Below, in pieces: positions 33,567 to 41,352 of a stretch of DNA of 56,057 bases (its first letter is position 1; every line of letters begins with the position of its first letter). Under the pieces are notes generated by a model. That model was not told the origin of the DNA and made no database searches. It saw only the letters and a program-made list of their open reading frames with translations. Origin of the DNA: an uncultured Clostridium sp. GTDB lineage: Bacteria; Bacillota; Clostridia; Oscillospirales; Oscillospiraceae. A program made the translations under genes and the position numbers. Location of the stretch: contig CAJFVL010000003.1 in assembly GCA_904420465.1 (NCBI GenBank), positions 1 to 56,057 of the forward strand. Direction: 5' to 3'.

Positions 33567-33983
33567 ATGATTGATCCAGAGAGAAAGGATTTTATTTTCC
33601 GCAGCGTCAACACCCCTCACCAGTTTTCCTATGAAAATGGAGTGACCGTCACCCATGTGGAGCCCGGACGGGCGGAGGGCGTGCTGGAGGTGGGCCCCAA
33701 CAGCATCAACCCCCACGGCAACGTCCACGGCGGTGCCCTGTCCACCCTGGCCGACACAGTGGGGGGCTGCTGCGCCTGCTCCAAGGGCGGCGTGTGTGTC
33801 ACCGCCTCCAGCAGCATGGAGTTTCTCCGCCCCGCCAACGGCTCCATGATCACCTGTATCGCCACCCCCAAGAAGCTGGGACGCACCCTGGCCGTGGTCC
33901 AGACCGACCTGTTCAACGACAGTGAAAAGCTGGTGGCCACCGGAACCTTCACCTTTTTCATGGTGGAGCCCCCCACCGAGTGA
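33567..33983 (+). CDS. PaaI-family hotdog thioesterase
   Basis: The product has 138 residues, one hotdog fold. The helix region NPHGNVHGGALSTLADTVGG carries the family H-G-G and the catalytic acidic residue (Asp in LADT). It hydrolyses acyl- or aryl-CoA; the substrate is not known. The ATG at 33567 is preferred because AGAAGGAG lies before it; in-frame codons upstream have no such site. A terminator follows at 34006. Confidence 0.9.
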   Translation: MIDPERKDFIFRSVNTPHQFSYENGVTVTHVEPGRAEGVLEVGPNSINPHGNVHGGALSTLADTVGGCCACSKGGVCVTASSSMEFLRPANGSMITCIATPKKLGRTLAVVQTDLFNDSEKLVATGTFTFFMVEPPTE

Positions 33984-34005
33984 CGTCTCCCTGTTTCCCC
34001 AGACC

Positions 34006-34033
34006 AAGCCGCGGCAGAGGCCGCGGCTTTTCC
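34006..34033 (+). terminator. Terminator after the thioesterase gene
   Basis: The stem AAGCCGCGG/CCGCGGCTT with a 6-base loop is followed by TTTT. Confidence 0.75.
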
Positions 34034-34039
34034 CCTTCA

Positions 34040-34068
34040 TTGACTTTTCCACATGGCAGGTTCATAAT
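34040..34068 (+). promoter_or_regulatory. Promoter of the flavodoxin-fold reductase gene
   Basis: The -35 is TTGACT (34040-34045) and the -10 is CATAAT (34063-34068), 17 bp apart, about 58 bp before the ATG. Confidence 0.55.
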
Positions 34069-34126
34069 GATTTCAGGTTTAGCTGGTATTCCAACCGGTC
34101 TCACAGAAGAAAAGGAGGATCAGCGC

Positions 34127-34726
34127 ATGGATCGAGTGCTTTTTGTAAACGCCTGCATGCGGGGGGAGGGGCAGTCCCGCACCCTGCGGCTGTGCCAGCG
34201 TTTTTTGTCGGAGTACACTGCTCTTCGACCCCAGGCGGTAGTCCACTGCCGGGACCTGACGGGGGCGGAGCTGCCCGTCATGACGGCTGAGCGCTCCCGG
34301 CAGCGGGACGAGCTGGCCGCCGCCGGGGCGGATCATCCCCTGCTCACCCCCGCCCGGGAGATGGCCTATGCTGATCTGGTGGTGGTCGGTGCCCCCTACT
34401 GGGACCTGTCCTTCCCCGCCGCCCTGAAGGTCTATCTGGAGTGGTCCAGCGTGCTGGGAATCACCTTCCGCTATGCTGAGGACGGCCGGCAGGTGGGTCT
34501 GAGCCGGGCCAGGGCACTGGTCTACCTCACCACGGCAGGCGGCCCGGTGGAGGGGCAGAACTACGGCTTTGACTACCTCCGGGGGCTGGCCGGTATGTTC
34601 GGTATCCCGGACAGCCGCTGCGTGGCGGCGGAGAATCTGGACGTCTGGGGAACCGATGTAGAGCAGGTTCTCCGTCAGGCCGAGGAACGGGCGGGCGCTC
34701 TGGCCCGAGAACTGGCCGGCTTTTGA
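34127..34726 (+). CDS. NAD(P)H-dependent flavodoxin-fold oxidoreductase (azoreductase-like)
   Basis: The product has 199 residues. It begins MDRVLFVNACMRGEGQSRTL, the FMN phosphate loop of the flavodoxin_2/NQO family. The segment VVVGAPYWDLSFPAALKVYLEW matches the P-x-W-x-x-x-P-A-x-L-K motif of AzoR-like enzymes, and YLTTAGGPV is the third flavin contact. It reduces quinones, azo dyes or similar using NAD(P)H. The ATG at 34127 follows AAAGGAGG. Confidence 0.9.
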   Translation: MDRVLFVNACMRGEGQSRTLRLCQRFLSEYTALRPQAVVHCRDLTGAELPVMTAERSRQRDELAAAGADHPLLTPAREMAYADLVVVGAPYWDLSFPAALKVYLEWSSVLGITFRYAEDGRQVGLSRARALVYLTTAGGPVEGQNYGFDYLRGLAGMFGIPDSRCVAAENLDVWGTDVEQVLRQAEERAGALARELAGF

Positions 34727-34980
34727 GCCAGATTAAAATAAAAAAATTTTTTCGTTTCATAAAACCAACGGCACGCCTCCTGTTTCCTTTTGTATGAACA
34801 GGCCGCGGAGGAGCCGCCGCCTGGCAAACACGCCCGGGCGACATCCGGCGCGGATTACAAGGAGGAATGTCCATGGAGCACAAAACCCAGCGGAACCGGG
34901 CGCCGGCCCCGCCCCTGTGCGGCCAATCTCCCGGGGGACCGGAACAAACTACAGCCAAATTGCAAAAGAGGAGGAAAACC

Positions 34981-37701
34981 ATGAAAAAGCGAATCTTATC
35001 CCTCGCGCTGGCGTTGACGTTATGCCTGGGGCTGTCCGTCCCCTCCCTTGCGGCAGGCGGCGGGACATCCGGATACCTTGACAGCGGCAGCGCCTCCATC
35101 CCCAAACTGAGCAAGACGGAGATCGCCCAGCTGCTGGAGGACAACCCCCTGACCCTGCCCGAGCAAGTGTTCGACGAAGTCCCCTCCTGCACCGCCCCCT
35201 ATGCGGCGGGAAAAGTAAAGACGGAGGCTCTCCAGGCGGCAGCGGACCGCCTCAACGCCCTGCGGCGGATCGCCGGTCTGCCCGCAGTTCAGCTGGACCT
35301 GGAGCTGAGTGAGCAGGTCCAGTACGGGGCGGTCATCCAGGGGGCCCTGGGCTCACTGAGTCATTATCCCTCTCAGCCGGCAGGGATGGACGATGCCTTT
35401 TATCAGCTGGCAAGAGACGCCTCATCCAGCAGCAATCTCTACGCCGGGCCCTCCCTGCCCCAGGCGATAGATGGTTTCATGGATGACAGTGACGCCAGCA
35501 ACATCGACCGGGTGGGCCACCGCCGCTGGCAGCTGAATCCCACCATGGGCAAAGTCGGCTTTGGCTACGCAGAGAGCAGCACGATGTATAGAAGATATGT
35601 GTCGGAGTATGCCTTTGACCGCAGCGGGACCTGCAGGGACTATGACTTTGTGGCCTGGCCCGCCTCCGGGAATTTCCCCAATAATTTAAGCGGCTTCGAG
35701 CAAAACACCGCCTGGAGCGTCAGCCTGAACCCCAGCGAATACAGCACGCCCCGCCAGTCCGACCTGACCGTCACCCTGACCCGTGAAAGCGATGGGCAAG
35801 CCTGGACCTTCCAGGGGAGCAATTACACAGCCGCCAGCTCCGGCGCCTATTTTCATGTGGACACCGGCGGCTATGGGATCGCCAACTGCATCATCTTCCG
35901 CCCGGATGGCATCTCCTCTTACGAGGGCGTGTATACCGTCACCATCGACGGCCTGAAATCTGCCGGCGGCTCCCCTGTGGACTTTTCCTACCAGGTGGAT
36001 TTCTTTGATCCGGCCAATCTCGATGCCGAGCCGGAGGAGCCCCAGGAGCCGGAACAGCCCACCGACCCCGGCGCGCCCGGTGACAACCAGAGCGGGATCA
36101 TGACCTCCCCCAACACCACCTTTGCCTCCGGTCTGGCCATCAAAGAGGACGGCACCCTGTGGGGCTGGGGGGATGGTCTGTCCGCCTGGGGCAAAACCTG
36201 GGACGGCAGCACCCCCGTCCAGCTGGGCAGCGGCTACACCGCCGTCTGGGGCAGCGTGGAGGAAGCCTATCTGCTGAAAGAGGACGGAACGCTGTGGTTC
36301 CGGGGATCGTATCTGCCCTACTATGGCTACCTGGATGAGACGTCTACAGATCCCGTCCAGATTCTGGACAACGTCGTGCAGTTCTGCAGCGGAACTGCGC
36401 TGAAGGCGGACGGCTCGGTGTGGAGCATACTCCCTCCCTCTGAGGATGCGTACGACCCGGATGTTCTGTTCTATCACATTATGGATGATGCAAAACAGGT
36501 CAGCGGCGGCCTCTACGGCGGGGAATTTGGCATGGCCCTGAAGAACGACGGCACCCTGTGGTCCTGGAGCAATAATCCAAGCGGCAACAGCGCCATAGGC
36601 TGGCCTGCGGGGGATGCGTCCTTCGCCCCGCTCACTCAGATTCTGGACGGCGTGGCCTATGTCAGCGGTACCATGGCCATCCGCACTGACGGCTCTCTCT
36701 GGTCCTGGGGGAGCAACTACTTCGGCGCCGTGGGTGACGGCAGCGGGCAGGACCGGTACACCCCTGTGAAGGTGCTGGACCATGTGGTGGGGGCCTGGTG
36801 CTATTCTGACGCGCAGATGACCACCAAATACGCCATGACCGAGGACGGCACCCTGTACTCCTGGGGCTTCGGTGCCCTGGGCTATGCGGGCGGGGATACC
36901 CTCTATGAAGCGAGTCCCTCGCTGGGCATCTCCGACTTCTATTATCAGTCAGTCCCCCGTTCTGTGGATATCACCGATGCTGCCGCCGTCTGTGTGGGCA
37001 GGAATGCGGTCTATGTATTGAAGGAGGACGGCTCCCTCTGGGGCACCGGGTCCACCTACCAGGGTCAGCTGATGAGGCCGGATAACAATGAGGAGGTGAC
37101 CAGCTTTGTCCGTCTGATGGACGGCGTCATGCTGCCTCAGGGCTCCCAGAGTGAACCAGGAGACAACACCGCTTCCTTCTCCGACGTGCCCGCCTCCTTC
37201 TGGGGACACACCTACATCATCAAGGCCTCCCAGGCCAACCTGATGTCCGGTGTGGGCAGCGGACGATTCGACCCCAACGGCAGCCTGACCCTGGCCCAGG
37301 CCGCGGTGCTGGCCTACCAGATCCACAGCCAGGCCAACGGCGGCACGCTGCCCGACGCGGCCGGGGCCTGGTACATGCCCTACTACCAGTACTGCCTGGA
37401 CAACGGCATCTTTACCGCCAGCCAGTTTGCCGCCGCCGACATGGACCGGCAGGCCACCCGCTTTGACATGGTGTCCATCCTGGACCAGGCCGTGCCCGCC
37501 AGCCGCATGACTGCTGTCAAGACGGTGTCCGACGGCTCCATCCCCGACCTGCGGGAGAGCGATCCCTACGGCGACGTGGTCTACAGGTGGTACCGGGCCG
37601 GAGTGGTCTCCGGCGACGGCGAGGGCCGCTTCAACGGCTCCACCGGCATCACCCGGGCCGAGGTGGCCGTCATCCTCTGTCAGCTCAACAATCTGGTATA
37701 A
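34981..37701 (+). CDS. SLH surface protein with CAP domain and RCC1 repeats
   Basis: The product has 906 residues. Order: signal peptide (1-24, cut near SLAAG); CAP/SCP-like domain (about 80-215, with LNALRRIAGLPAVQLD, GSLSHYPSQP and NIDRVGHRRWQLNP); an Ig-like segment (230-340); a Pro/Glu linker (345-365); about six RCC1-type repeats (370-690; ALKNDGTLWSWSNN, AIRTDGSLWSWGSN, AMTEDGTLYSWGFG); and SLH repeats (about 705-905, e.g. FSDVPASFWGHTYIIKA). SLH repeats would anchor it to pyruvylated wall polymer. The ATG at 34981 has a GAGGAGG site; an in-frame ATG at 34873, also with AAGGAGG, would add 36 residues before the signal peptide. Confidence 0.88.
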   Translation: MKKRILSLALALTLCLGLSVPSLAAGGGTSGYLDSGSASIPKLSKTEIAQLLEDNPLTLPEQVFDEVPSCTAPYAAGKVKTEALQAAADRLNALRRIAGLPAVQLDLELSEQVQYGAVIQGALGSLSHYPSQPAGMDDAFYQLARDASSSSNLYAGPSLPQAIDGFMDDSDASNIDRVGHRRWQLNPTMGKVGFGYAESSTMYRRYVSEYAFDRSGTCRDYDFVAWPASGNFPNNLSGFEQNTAWSVSLNPSEYSTPRQSDLTVTLTRESDGQAWTFQGSNYTAASSGAYFHVDTGGYGIANCIIFRPDGISSYEGVYTVTIDGLKSAGGSPVDFSYQVDFFDPANLDAEPEEPQEPEQPTDPGAPGDNQSGIMTSPNTTFASGLAIKEDGTLWGWGDGLSAWGKTWDGSTPVQLGSGYTAVWGSVEEAYLLKEDGTLWFRGSYLPYYGYLDETSTDPVQILDNVVQFCSGTALKADGSVWSILPPSEDAYDPDVLFYHIMDDAKQVSGGLYGGEFGMALKNDGTLWSWSNNPSGNSAIGWPAGDASFAPLTQILDGVAYVSGTMAIRTDGSLWSWGSNYFGAVGDGSGQDRYTPVKVLDHVVGAWCYSDAQMTTKYAMTEDGTLYSWGFGALGYAGGDTLYEASPSLGISDFYYQSVPRSVDITDAAAVCVGRNAVYVLKEDGSLWGTGSTYQGQLMRPDNNEEVTSFVRLMDGVMLPQGSQSEPGDNTASFSDVPASFWGHTYIIKASQANLMSGVGSGRFDPNGSLTLAQAAVLAYQIHSQANGGTLPDAAGAWYMPYYQYCLDNGIFTASQFAAADMDRQATRFDMVSILDQAVPASRMTAVKTVSDGSIPDLRESDPYGDVVYRWYRAGVVSGDGEGRFNGSTGITRAEVAVILCQLNNLV

Positions 37702-37718
37702 CAAATCAAACAAAGGAA

Positions 37719-37987
37719 AGGACCGGGGACTGCATGGGCAGTCCCCGGTTCCACTTATCAAAAAAGCCCTCCCGCAGGGAGTTCCTGCGGCCGCAGCCGC
37801 AGGAAAAATTCTGATCCGTCATTTCCGGCGGCGTGTACGTCGGAAATGACACTTCTCGCGCAAGGCATGCCGACTTTTCCGTAAGGAATCGAGGCATGCC
37901 TTGCGTGCAGCCTTTCTCGAACAAGCGGCTGCGCCGCTTGTTCGACAGTCTCGGCCGGGGACTGCCATGGGCGGTCCCCGGTTTTTC
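37719..37987 (+). repeat. Hairpin cluster with a duplicated terminator-like stem before polA
   Basis: This covers most of the 368 bp between the SLH gene and polA. A 12-bp stem, ACCGGGGACTGC/GCAGTCCCCGGT (37722-37749), recurs in near-identical form at 37955-37981 with a T-run after it. Between the two are several more: CCTGCGG/CCGCAGG, CATTTCCG/CGGAAATG, CAAGGCATGCC/GGCATGCCTTG and AACAAGCGG/CCGCTTGTT. No gene is seen. The second copy looks like a working terminator. Confidence 0.7.
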
Positions 37988-38016
37988 TTGCCCAAAGAGG
38001 GAAAGACTGGTATACT
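37988..38016 (+). promoter_or_regulatory. Promoter of polA
   Basis: The -35 is TTGCCC (37988-37993) and the -10 is TATACT (38011-38016), 17 bp apart, 54 bp before the polA start. Confidence 0.65.
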
Positions 38017-38069
38017 GTAGCTTGAAATTTCAGTCCGGCGCACAGACCGGGGTCAGGGGGATACCCAAT

Positions 38070-40754
38070 ATGAAAAAACTGATGGTCCTGGACGGCAACT
38101 CCATCGTCAACCGGGCCTTTTACGGGGTGAGCCAGAACCTCACCACCCGGGCGGGTCAGCCCACCAACGCCATTTTCGGCTTTCTCAACATTCTGGACAA
38201 GCTGGTGGGCGAGGAGTCCCCCGACGCCCTGTGCGTCACCTTCGACCGGAAGGCCCCCACCTTCCGCCACCTGGCCTACGAGGGGTACAAGGCCACCCGG
38301 AAGGGGATGCCCGACGAGCTGGCCAGCCAGATGCCCATTTTAAAGGACGTCCTCTCCGCCATGAACATCCCCATGTACGAGCTGGATGGCTGGGAGGCCG
38401 ACGACCTGATCGGCACCATTTCGGTAAAAGACACCGCCGCCGGGTGGGAGACCGTCATCGTCACCGGGGACAAGGACTCCCTCCAGCTGGTCACTGACGC
38501 CACCACCGTCAAGCTGGTGTCCACCCGCATGGGCCGTACCACTACGAAGGACATGACCCCGGAGTCCTTCAAGGAGGAGTACGGCTTTGACCCCATCCAC
38601 ATCATCGACCTGAAGGCCCTGATGGGAGACTCCTCCGACAACATCCCCGGGGTCAAGGGGGTGGGGGAAAAGACCGCCATGGCTCTGGTCCAGCGGTACG
38701 GCTCCATTGACGCTCTGTATGCCGCCATGCCCGGCGTGGAGATGGCCCCCGGAGAGCCCGCCAAGCCGGGCGTCATCAAAAAGCTGTCTGAGGGGGAGGA
38801 GATGGCCCGCATGTCCTACGACCTGGCCGCCATCCACACCGACGCCCCCATTGACTTCCGGCCCGAGGCCAACCTGCGCCGGGAGGTTAACGGCCCTGTC
38901 CTGTACCAGCTGTTTCTGGACCTGGAGTTTGCCAAGCTCATCGACAAATATCACCTCTCCGCCCCCCAAGGGGAGGGGCAGGTCCGGGAGGAGAGGGCGG
39001 TCCAGGGCAGCTGCACCAGCGAGGTGGTGGAGACCCGGGCGCGGCTGGAGGAGCTGCTGGCCCTCTGGAAGGAACAGGACGAGGTGGATGTGCTGGCTCT
39101 GCCCTCCCTGGATGTGATCTGCGTGGAGTGGTGGGAGAGCGAGACGGACAGCCGGGCTGCCCTGCTCTTTTCCGACAGGCTGGAGGGCTACAACGACGGC
39201 CTGAAGGCCCTCTTCGGTCCGGAGATCCAAAAGGCGGTCCACGGCTCCAAGGAGCTGTGCTGGCGGCTGCTGGACGAGGGGATTTCCCCCTGCGGCATCG
39301 CCTTCGACACCGAGGTGGCCGCCTACCTGCTGGCCCCCACCGACGGCAGCTACGAGCTGGAGAAGCTGGGGATGACCTACTATAACCAGGAATTTCCCAA
39401 GGCCAAAACCTATCTGGAGGAGGGTGCCTTCGGCCCTCTGGCCGACCCGGCGGCCCCTGCCGCCGCTCTGATGTCCCACACCGCCCTCATCGGCGCCCTG
39501 CGGGACACCCTGTCCGGGCGTCTGGAGGAGCTGGGGATGAAAAAGCTGTACGAGACTGTGGAGCTCCCTTTGTGTCTGGTCCTGGCCGAGATGGAGCAGG
39601 CGGGCTTCCGCATCGACCGGGGGGCGCTGGTCTCCTTTGGGGAGACCCTCTCCGGCCGCATCGACCGCTCCCAGGGAACCATCTATCAGCTGGCGGGGGA
39701 GGAGTTCAACATCAACTCCACCCAGCAGCTGGGCAGGGTGCTCTTTGAAGCTCTGGGCCTGCCCCCGGTGAAGAAAACCAAGACGGGCTGGTCCACCAAC
39801 GCCGAGGTACTGGAGAAGCTGCGGGGCCAGCACCCCATTATTGAGGAAATTCTGGAATACCGCCAGCTGACCAAGCTGAAGTCCACCTATGTGGACGGAT
39901 TGGACAAGGTCATCGGCCCGGACGGGCGCATCCACACCTCCTTCCAGAACACGGTAACCGCCACCGGGCGGCTGAGCTCGGTGGAACCCAACCTGCAGAA
40001 CATCCCGGTGCGCACCGAGCTGGGGGCCGAGCTGCGGAAGATGTTTGTGGCCGGGCCGGGGATGGTGCTGGTGGACGCCGATTACTCCCAGATCGAGCTG
40101 CGCCTGCTCTCCTGCATGGCGGGGGACCAGGCCATGATCGACGGCTTCAACAGCGGGGAGGACATCCACACCATCACCGCCTCCCAGGTGTTCGGGGTGC
40201 CCCAGGAGGAGGTCACCCCCCTGATGCGCCGGTCAGCCAAGGCGGTGAACTTCGGCATCGTCTACGGCATCTCCCCCTTCTCCCTGTCCCAGGACATCGG
40301 GGTGACGGTGGCCCAGGCCAAGGAGTATATGGACAAATACTTTCAGCACTACTCCGGCGTGCGGGCCTATATGGACGGGGTGGTGGAGCAGGCCAAGAAG
40401 GACGGCTACGTCTCCACCCTCTTCGGCCGGCGGCGCTGGGTGCCCGAGCTGAAGTCCTCCAATTTCAACACCCGTTCCTTCGGGGAGCGGGTGGCCCTCA
40501 ACGCCCCCATTCAGGGTACCGCCGCCGACATCATCAAGCTGGCCATGATCCGGGTGCGGAACCGGCTGCTGGCCGAGGGGCTGCGGGGACGGCTGGTCCT
40601 CCAGGTCCACGACGAGCTGATCGTGGAGTGCCCGGAGGAGGAGGCCCAGGCCGTCTGCCGCCTGGTGAAGGAGGAGATGGAGGCGGTGGCCGCTCTGCCC
40701 GTCCCACTGGTGGCCGAGACCTCCGCCGGAAAGAGTTGGGCGGACGCCCACTGA
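38070..40754 (+). CDS. polA: DNA polymerase I
   Basis: The product has 894 residues, full length. The N-terminal 5' nuclease (about 1-290) shows DGNSIVNRAFYG, LDGWEADDLIGT and VTGDKDSLQLV. The middle exonuclease domain lacks the DxE pair of E. coli (VDVLALPSLDVI takes its place), so it is probably not proofreading, as in Bacillus and Thermus enzymes. The polymerase domain has DYSQIELRLLS (motif A), RRSAKAVNFGIVYG (motif B) and QVHDELIVE (motif C). It fills gaps in repair and replaces RNA primers. The ATG at 38070 has a GGGGG site. Confidence 0.96.
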   Translation: MKKLMVLDGNSIVNRAFYGVSQNLTTRAGQPTNAIFGFLNILDKLVGEESPDALCVTFDRKAPTFRHLAYEGYKATRKGMPDELASQMPILKDVLSAMNIPMYELDGWEADDLIGTISVKDTAAGWETVIVTGDKDSLQLVTDATTVKLVSTRMGRTTTKDMTPESFKEEYGFDPIHIIDLKALMGDSSDNIPGVKGVGEKTAMALVQRYGSIDALYAAMPGVEMAPGEPAKPGVIKKLSEGEEMARMSYDLAAIHTDAPIDFRPEANLRREVNGPVLYQLFLDLEFAKLIDKYHLSAPQGEGQVREERAVQGSCTSEVVETRARLEELLALWKEQDEVDVLALPSLDVICVEWWESETDSRAALLFSDRLEGYNDGLKALFGPEIQKAVHGSKELCWRLLDEGISPCGIAFDTEVAAYLLAPTDGSYELEKLGMTYYNQEFPKAKTYLEEGAFGPLADPAAPAAALMSHTALIGALRDTLSGRLEELGMKKLYETVELPLCLVLAEMEQAGFRIDRGALVSFGETLSGRIDRSQGTIYQLAGEEFNINSTQQLGRVLFEALGLPPVKKTKTGWSTNAEVLEKLRGQHPIIEEILEYRQLTKLKSTYVDGLDKVIGPDGRIHTSFQNTVTATGRLSSVEPNLQNIPVRTELGAELRKMFVAGPGMVLVDADYSQIELRLLSCMAGDQAMIDGFNSGEDIHTITASQVFGVPQEEVTPLMRRSAKAVNFGIVYGISPFSLSQDIGVTVAQAKEYMDKYFQHYSGVRAYMDGVVEQAKKDGYVSTLFGRRRWVPELKSSNFNTRSFGERVALNAPIQGTAADIIKLAMIRVRNRLLAEGLRGRLVLQVHDELIVECPEEEAQAVCRLVKEEMEAVAALPVPLVAETSAGKSWADAH

Positions 40755-40778
40755 CCGCGTTTTTACGGTTTATATTGA

Positions 40779-40812
40779 GAGACGCCGGGGTGCGGCCGCG
40801 CCCCGGCGTCTC
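40779..40812 (+). terminator. Terminator of polA
   Basis: A perfect 12-bp stem GAGACGCCGGGG/CCCCGGCGTCTC with a 10-base loop sits 24 bp after the polA stop. The tail is only mildly T-rich. Confidence 0.6.
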
Positions 40813-40852
40813 ATTCCCTTCCGCCCCGCCGCTCCCAGGCCTCCAAACGGCG

Positions 40853-41008
40853 CTACAGCCGGGCAAGCGGTCCGGGCCGGCGGAAGGAGACCACCACTGG
40901 CTTCCAGCTCTCGCAGCCCTCGCACAAGTCCCACTCGGTGCGCACCTCCCGCTCCGTCAGGCGGGTTCCTTGGAGCCGGTTATAGCAGTCCAGACAAAAT
41001 TCCGCCAT
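40853..41008 (-). CDS. Small zinc-ribbon-like protein, 51 residues
   Basis: The product begins MAEFCLDCYNRL and continues with LCEGCESWKPVVVSF. Two C-x-x-C pairs (Cys5-Cys8 and Cys29-Cys32) suggest a bound zinc. The ATG is preceded by AGGAGGTGATC, a near-perfect ribosome site, and a promoter lies at 41027-41055. It is too short for most automatic size cut-offs. I do not know its function; proteins of this form recur in related clostridia by my recollection. Confidence 0.75.
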   Translation of the reverse strand: MAEFCLDCYNRLQGTRLTEREVRTEWDLCEGCESWKPVVVSFRRPGPLARL

Positions 41009-41026
41009 ATTGATCACCTCCTATTC

Positions 41027-41055
41027 GTTATACTATATATTACTAAATATTACAA
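41027..41055 (-). promoter_or_regulatory. Promoter of the 51-residue gene
   Basis: On the minus strand, -35 TTGTAA (41055-41050) and -10 TATAAC (41032-41027) are 17 bp apart, in a strikingly AT-rich stretch. Confidence 0.6.
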
Positions 41056-41063
41056 TGAAAATT

Positions 41064-41100
41064 TTGCGTTTGTAATACATCGCAATTAAAATTATTGCGA
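41064..41100 (+). promoter_or_regulatory. Promoter-operator region of the ribbon-helix-helix gene
   Basis: The -35 is TTGCGT (41064-41069) and the -10 is TAAAAT (41087-41092), 17 bp apart. An inverted repeat TCGCAAT/ATTGCGA (41080-41100) brackets the -10. The start point would fall near the ribosome site, so the leader would be very short; the true start may differ. The palindrome suits self-repression. Confidence 0.5.
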
Positions 41101-41109
41101 GGTGATACA

Positions 41110-41268
41110 GTGGGCATTGAAAAAAAGGTCTACAGTTTTCGCTTCAGCGAGGACATGGTGGACCGGCTGCGCGCCTGTGCGGAGGCAGAAAACCGCACCC
41201 TCTCCAACATGATAGAGACCATCCTGCTGCAATATCTGTCGAAGCGGGACGAAGAGACAAAAAAATGA
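41110..41268 (+). CDS. Ribbon-helix-helix (Arc/CopG-type) protein, 52 residues
   Basis: The product reads MGIEKKVYSFRFSEDMVDRL and goes on with AENRTLSNMIETILLQYL. A single beta strand, YSFRFS, and the helix-turn-helix with the turn NRTLSNMI are the whole fold, which acts as a dimer with the strand in the major groove. The start is GTG at 41110, with GCGAGGTGA before it. A terminator overlaps the stop. No toxin partner is next to it, so it is more likely a regulator than an antitoxin. Confidence 0.8.
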   Translation: MGIEKKVYSFRFSEDMVDRLRACAEAENRTLSNMIETILLQYLSKRDEETKK

Positions 41269-41300
41269 CCGTCCGCGCTTGGCGCGGGCGGTCATCCCTT
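41266..41300 (+). terminator. Terminator overlapping the stop of the ribbon-helix-helix gene
   Basis: The stem TGACCGTCCGCGC/GCGCGGGCGGTCA (41266-41294, one mismatch) starts at the stop codon and is followed by TCCCTTTG. Confidence 0.7.
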
Positions 41301-41328
41301 TGCATTTTTTCCAAAAATCCGGTATGAT
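41300..41328 (+). promoter_or_regulatory. Promoter of the winged-helix gene
   Basis: The -35 is TTGCAT (41300-41305) and the -10 is TATGAT (41323-41328), 17 bp apart, with an AAGGAGGAG site before the ATG at 41353. Confidence 0.65.
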
Positions 41329-41352
41329 GGGGTCAGTAAGGAGGAGACGGCG

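Noticed and set aside
38340-40169. A 609-residue minus-strand frame opposite polA
   Set aside because: Antisense shadow of polA with no matching family and no start site signal.
41110-41268. Toxin-antitoxin pair formed by the ribbon-helix-helix gene and its neighbour
   Set aside because: The genes are divergent, not co-directional, and the 51-residue C-x-x-C protein does not look like a known toxin.
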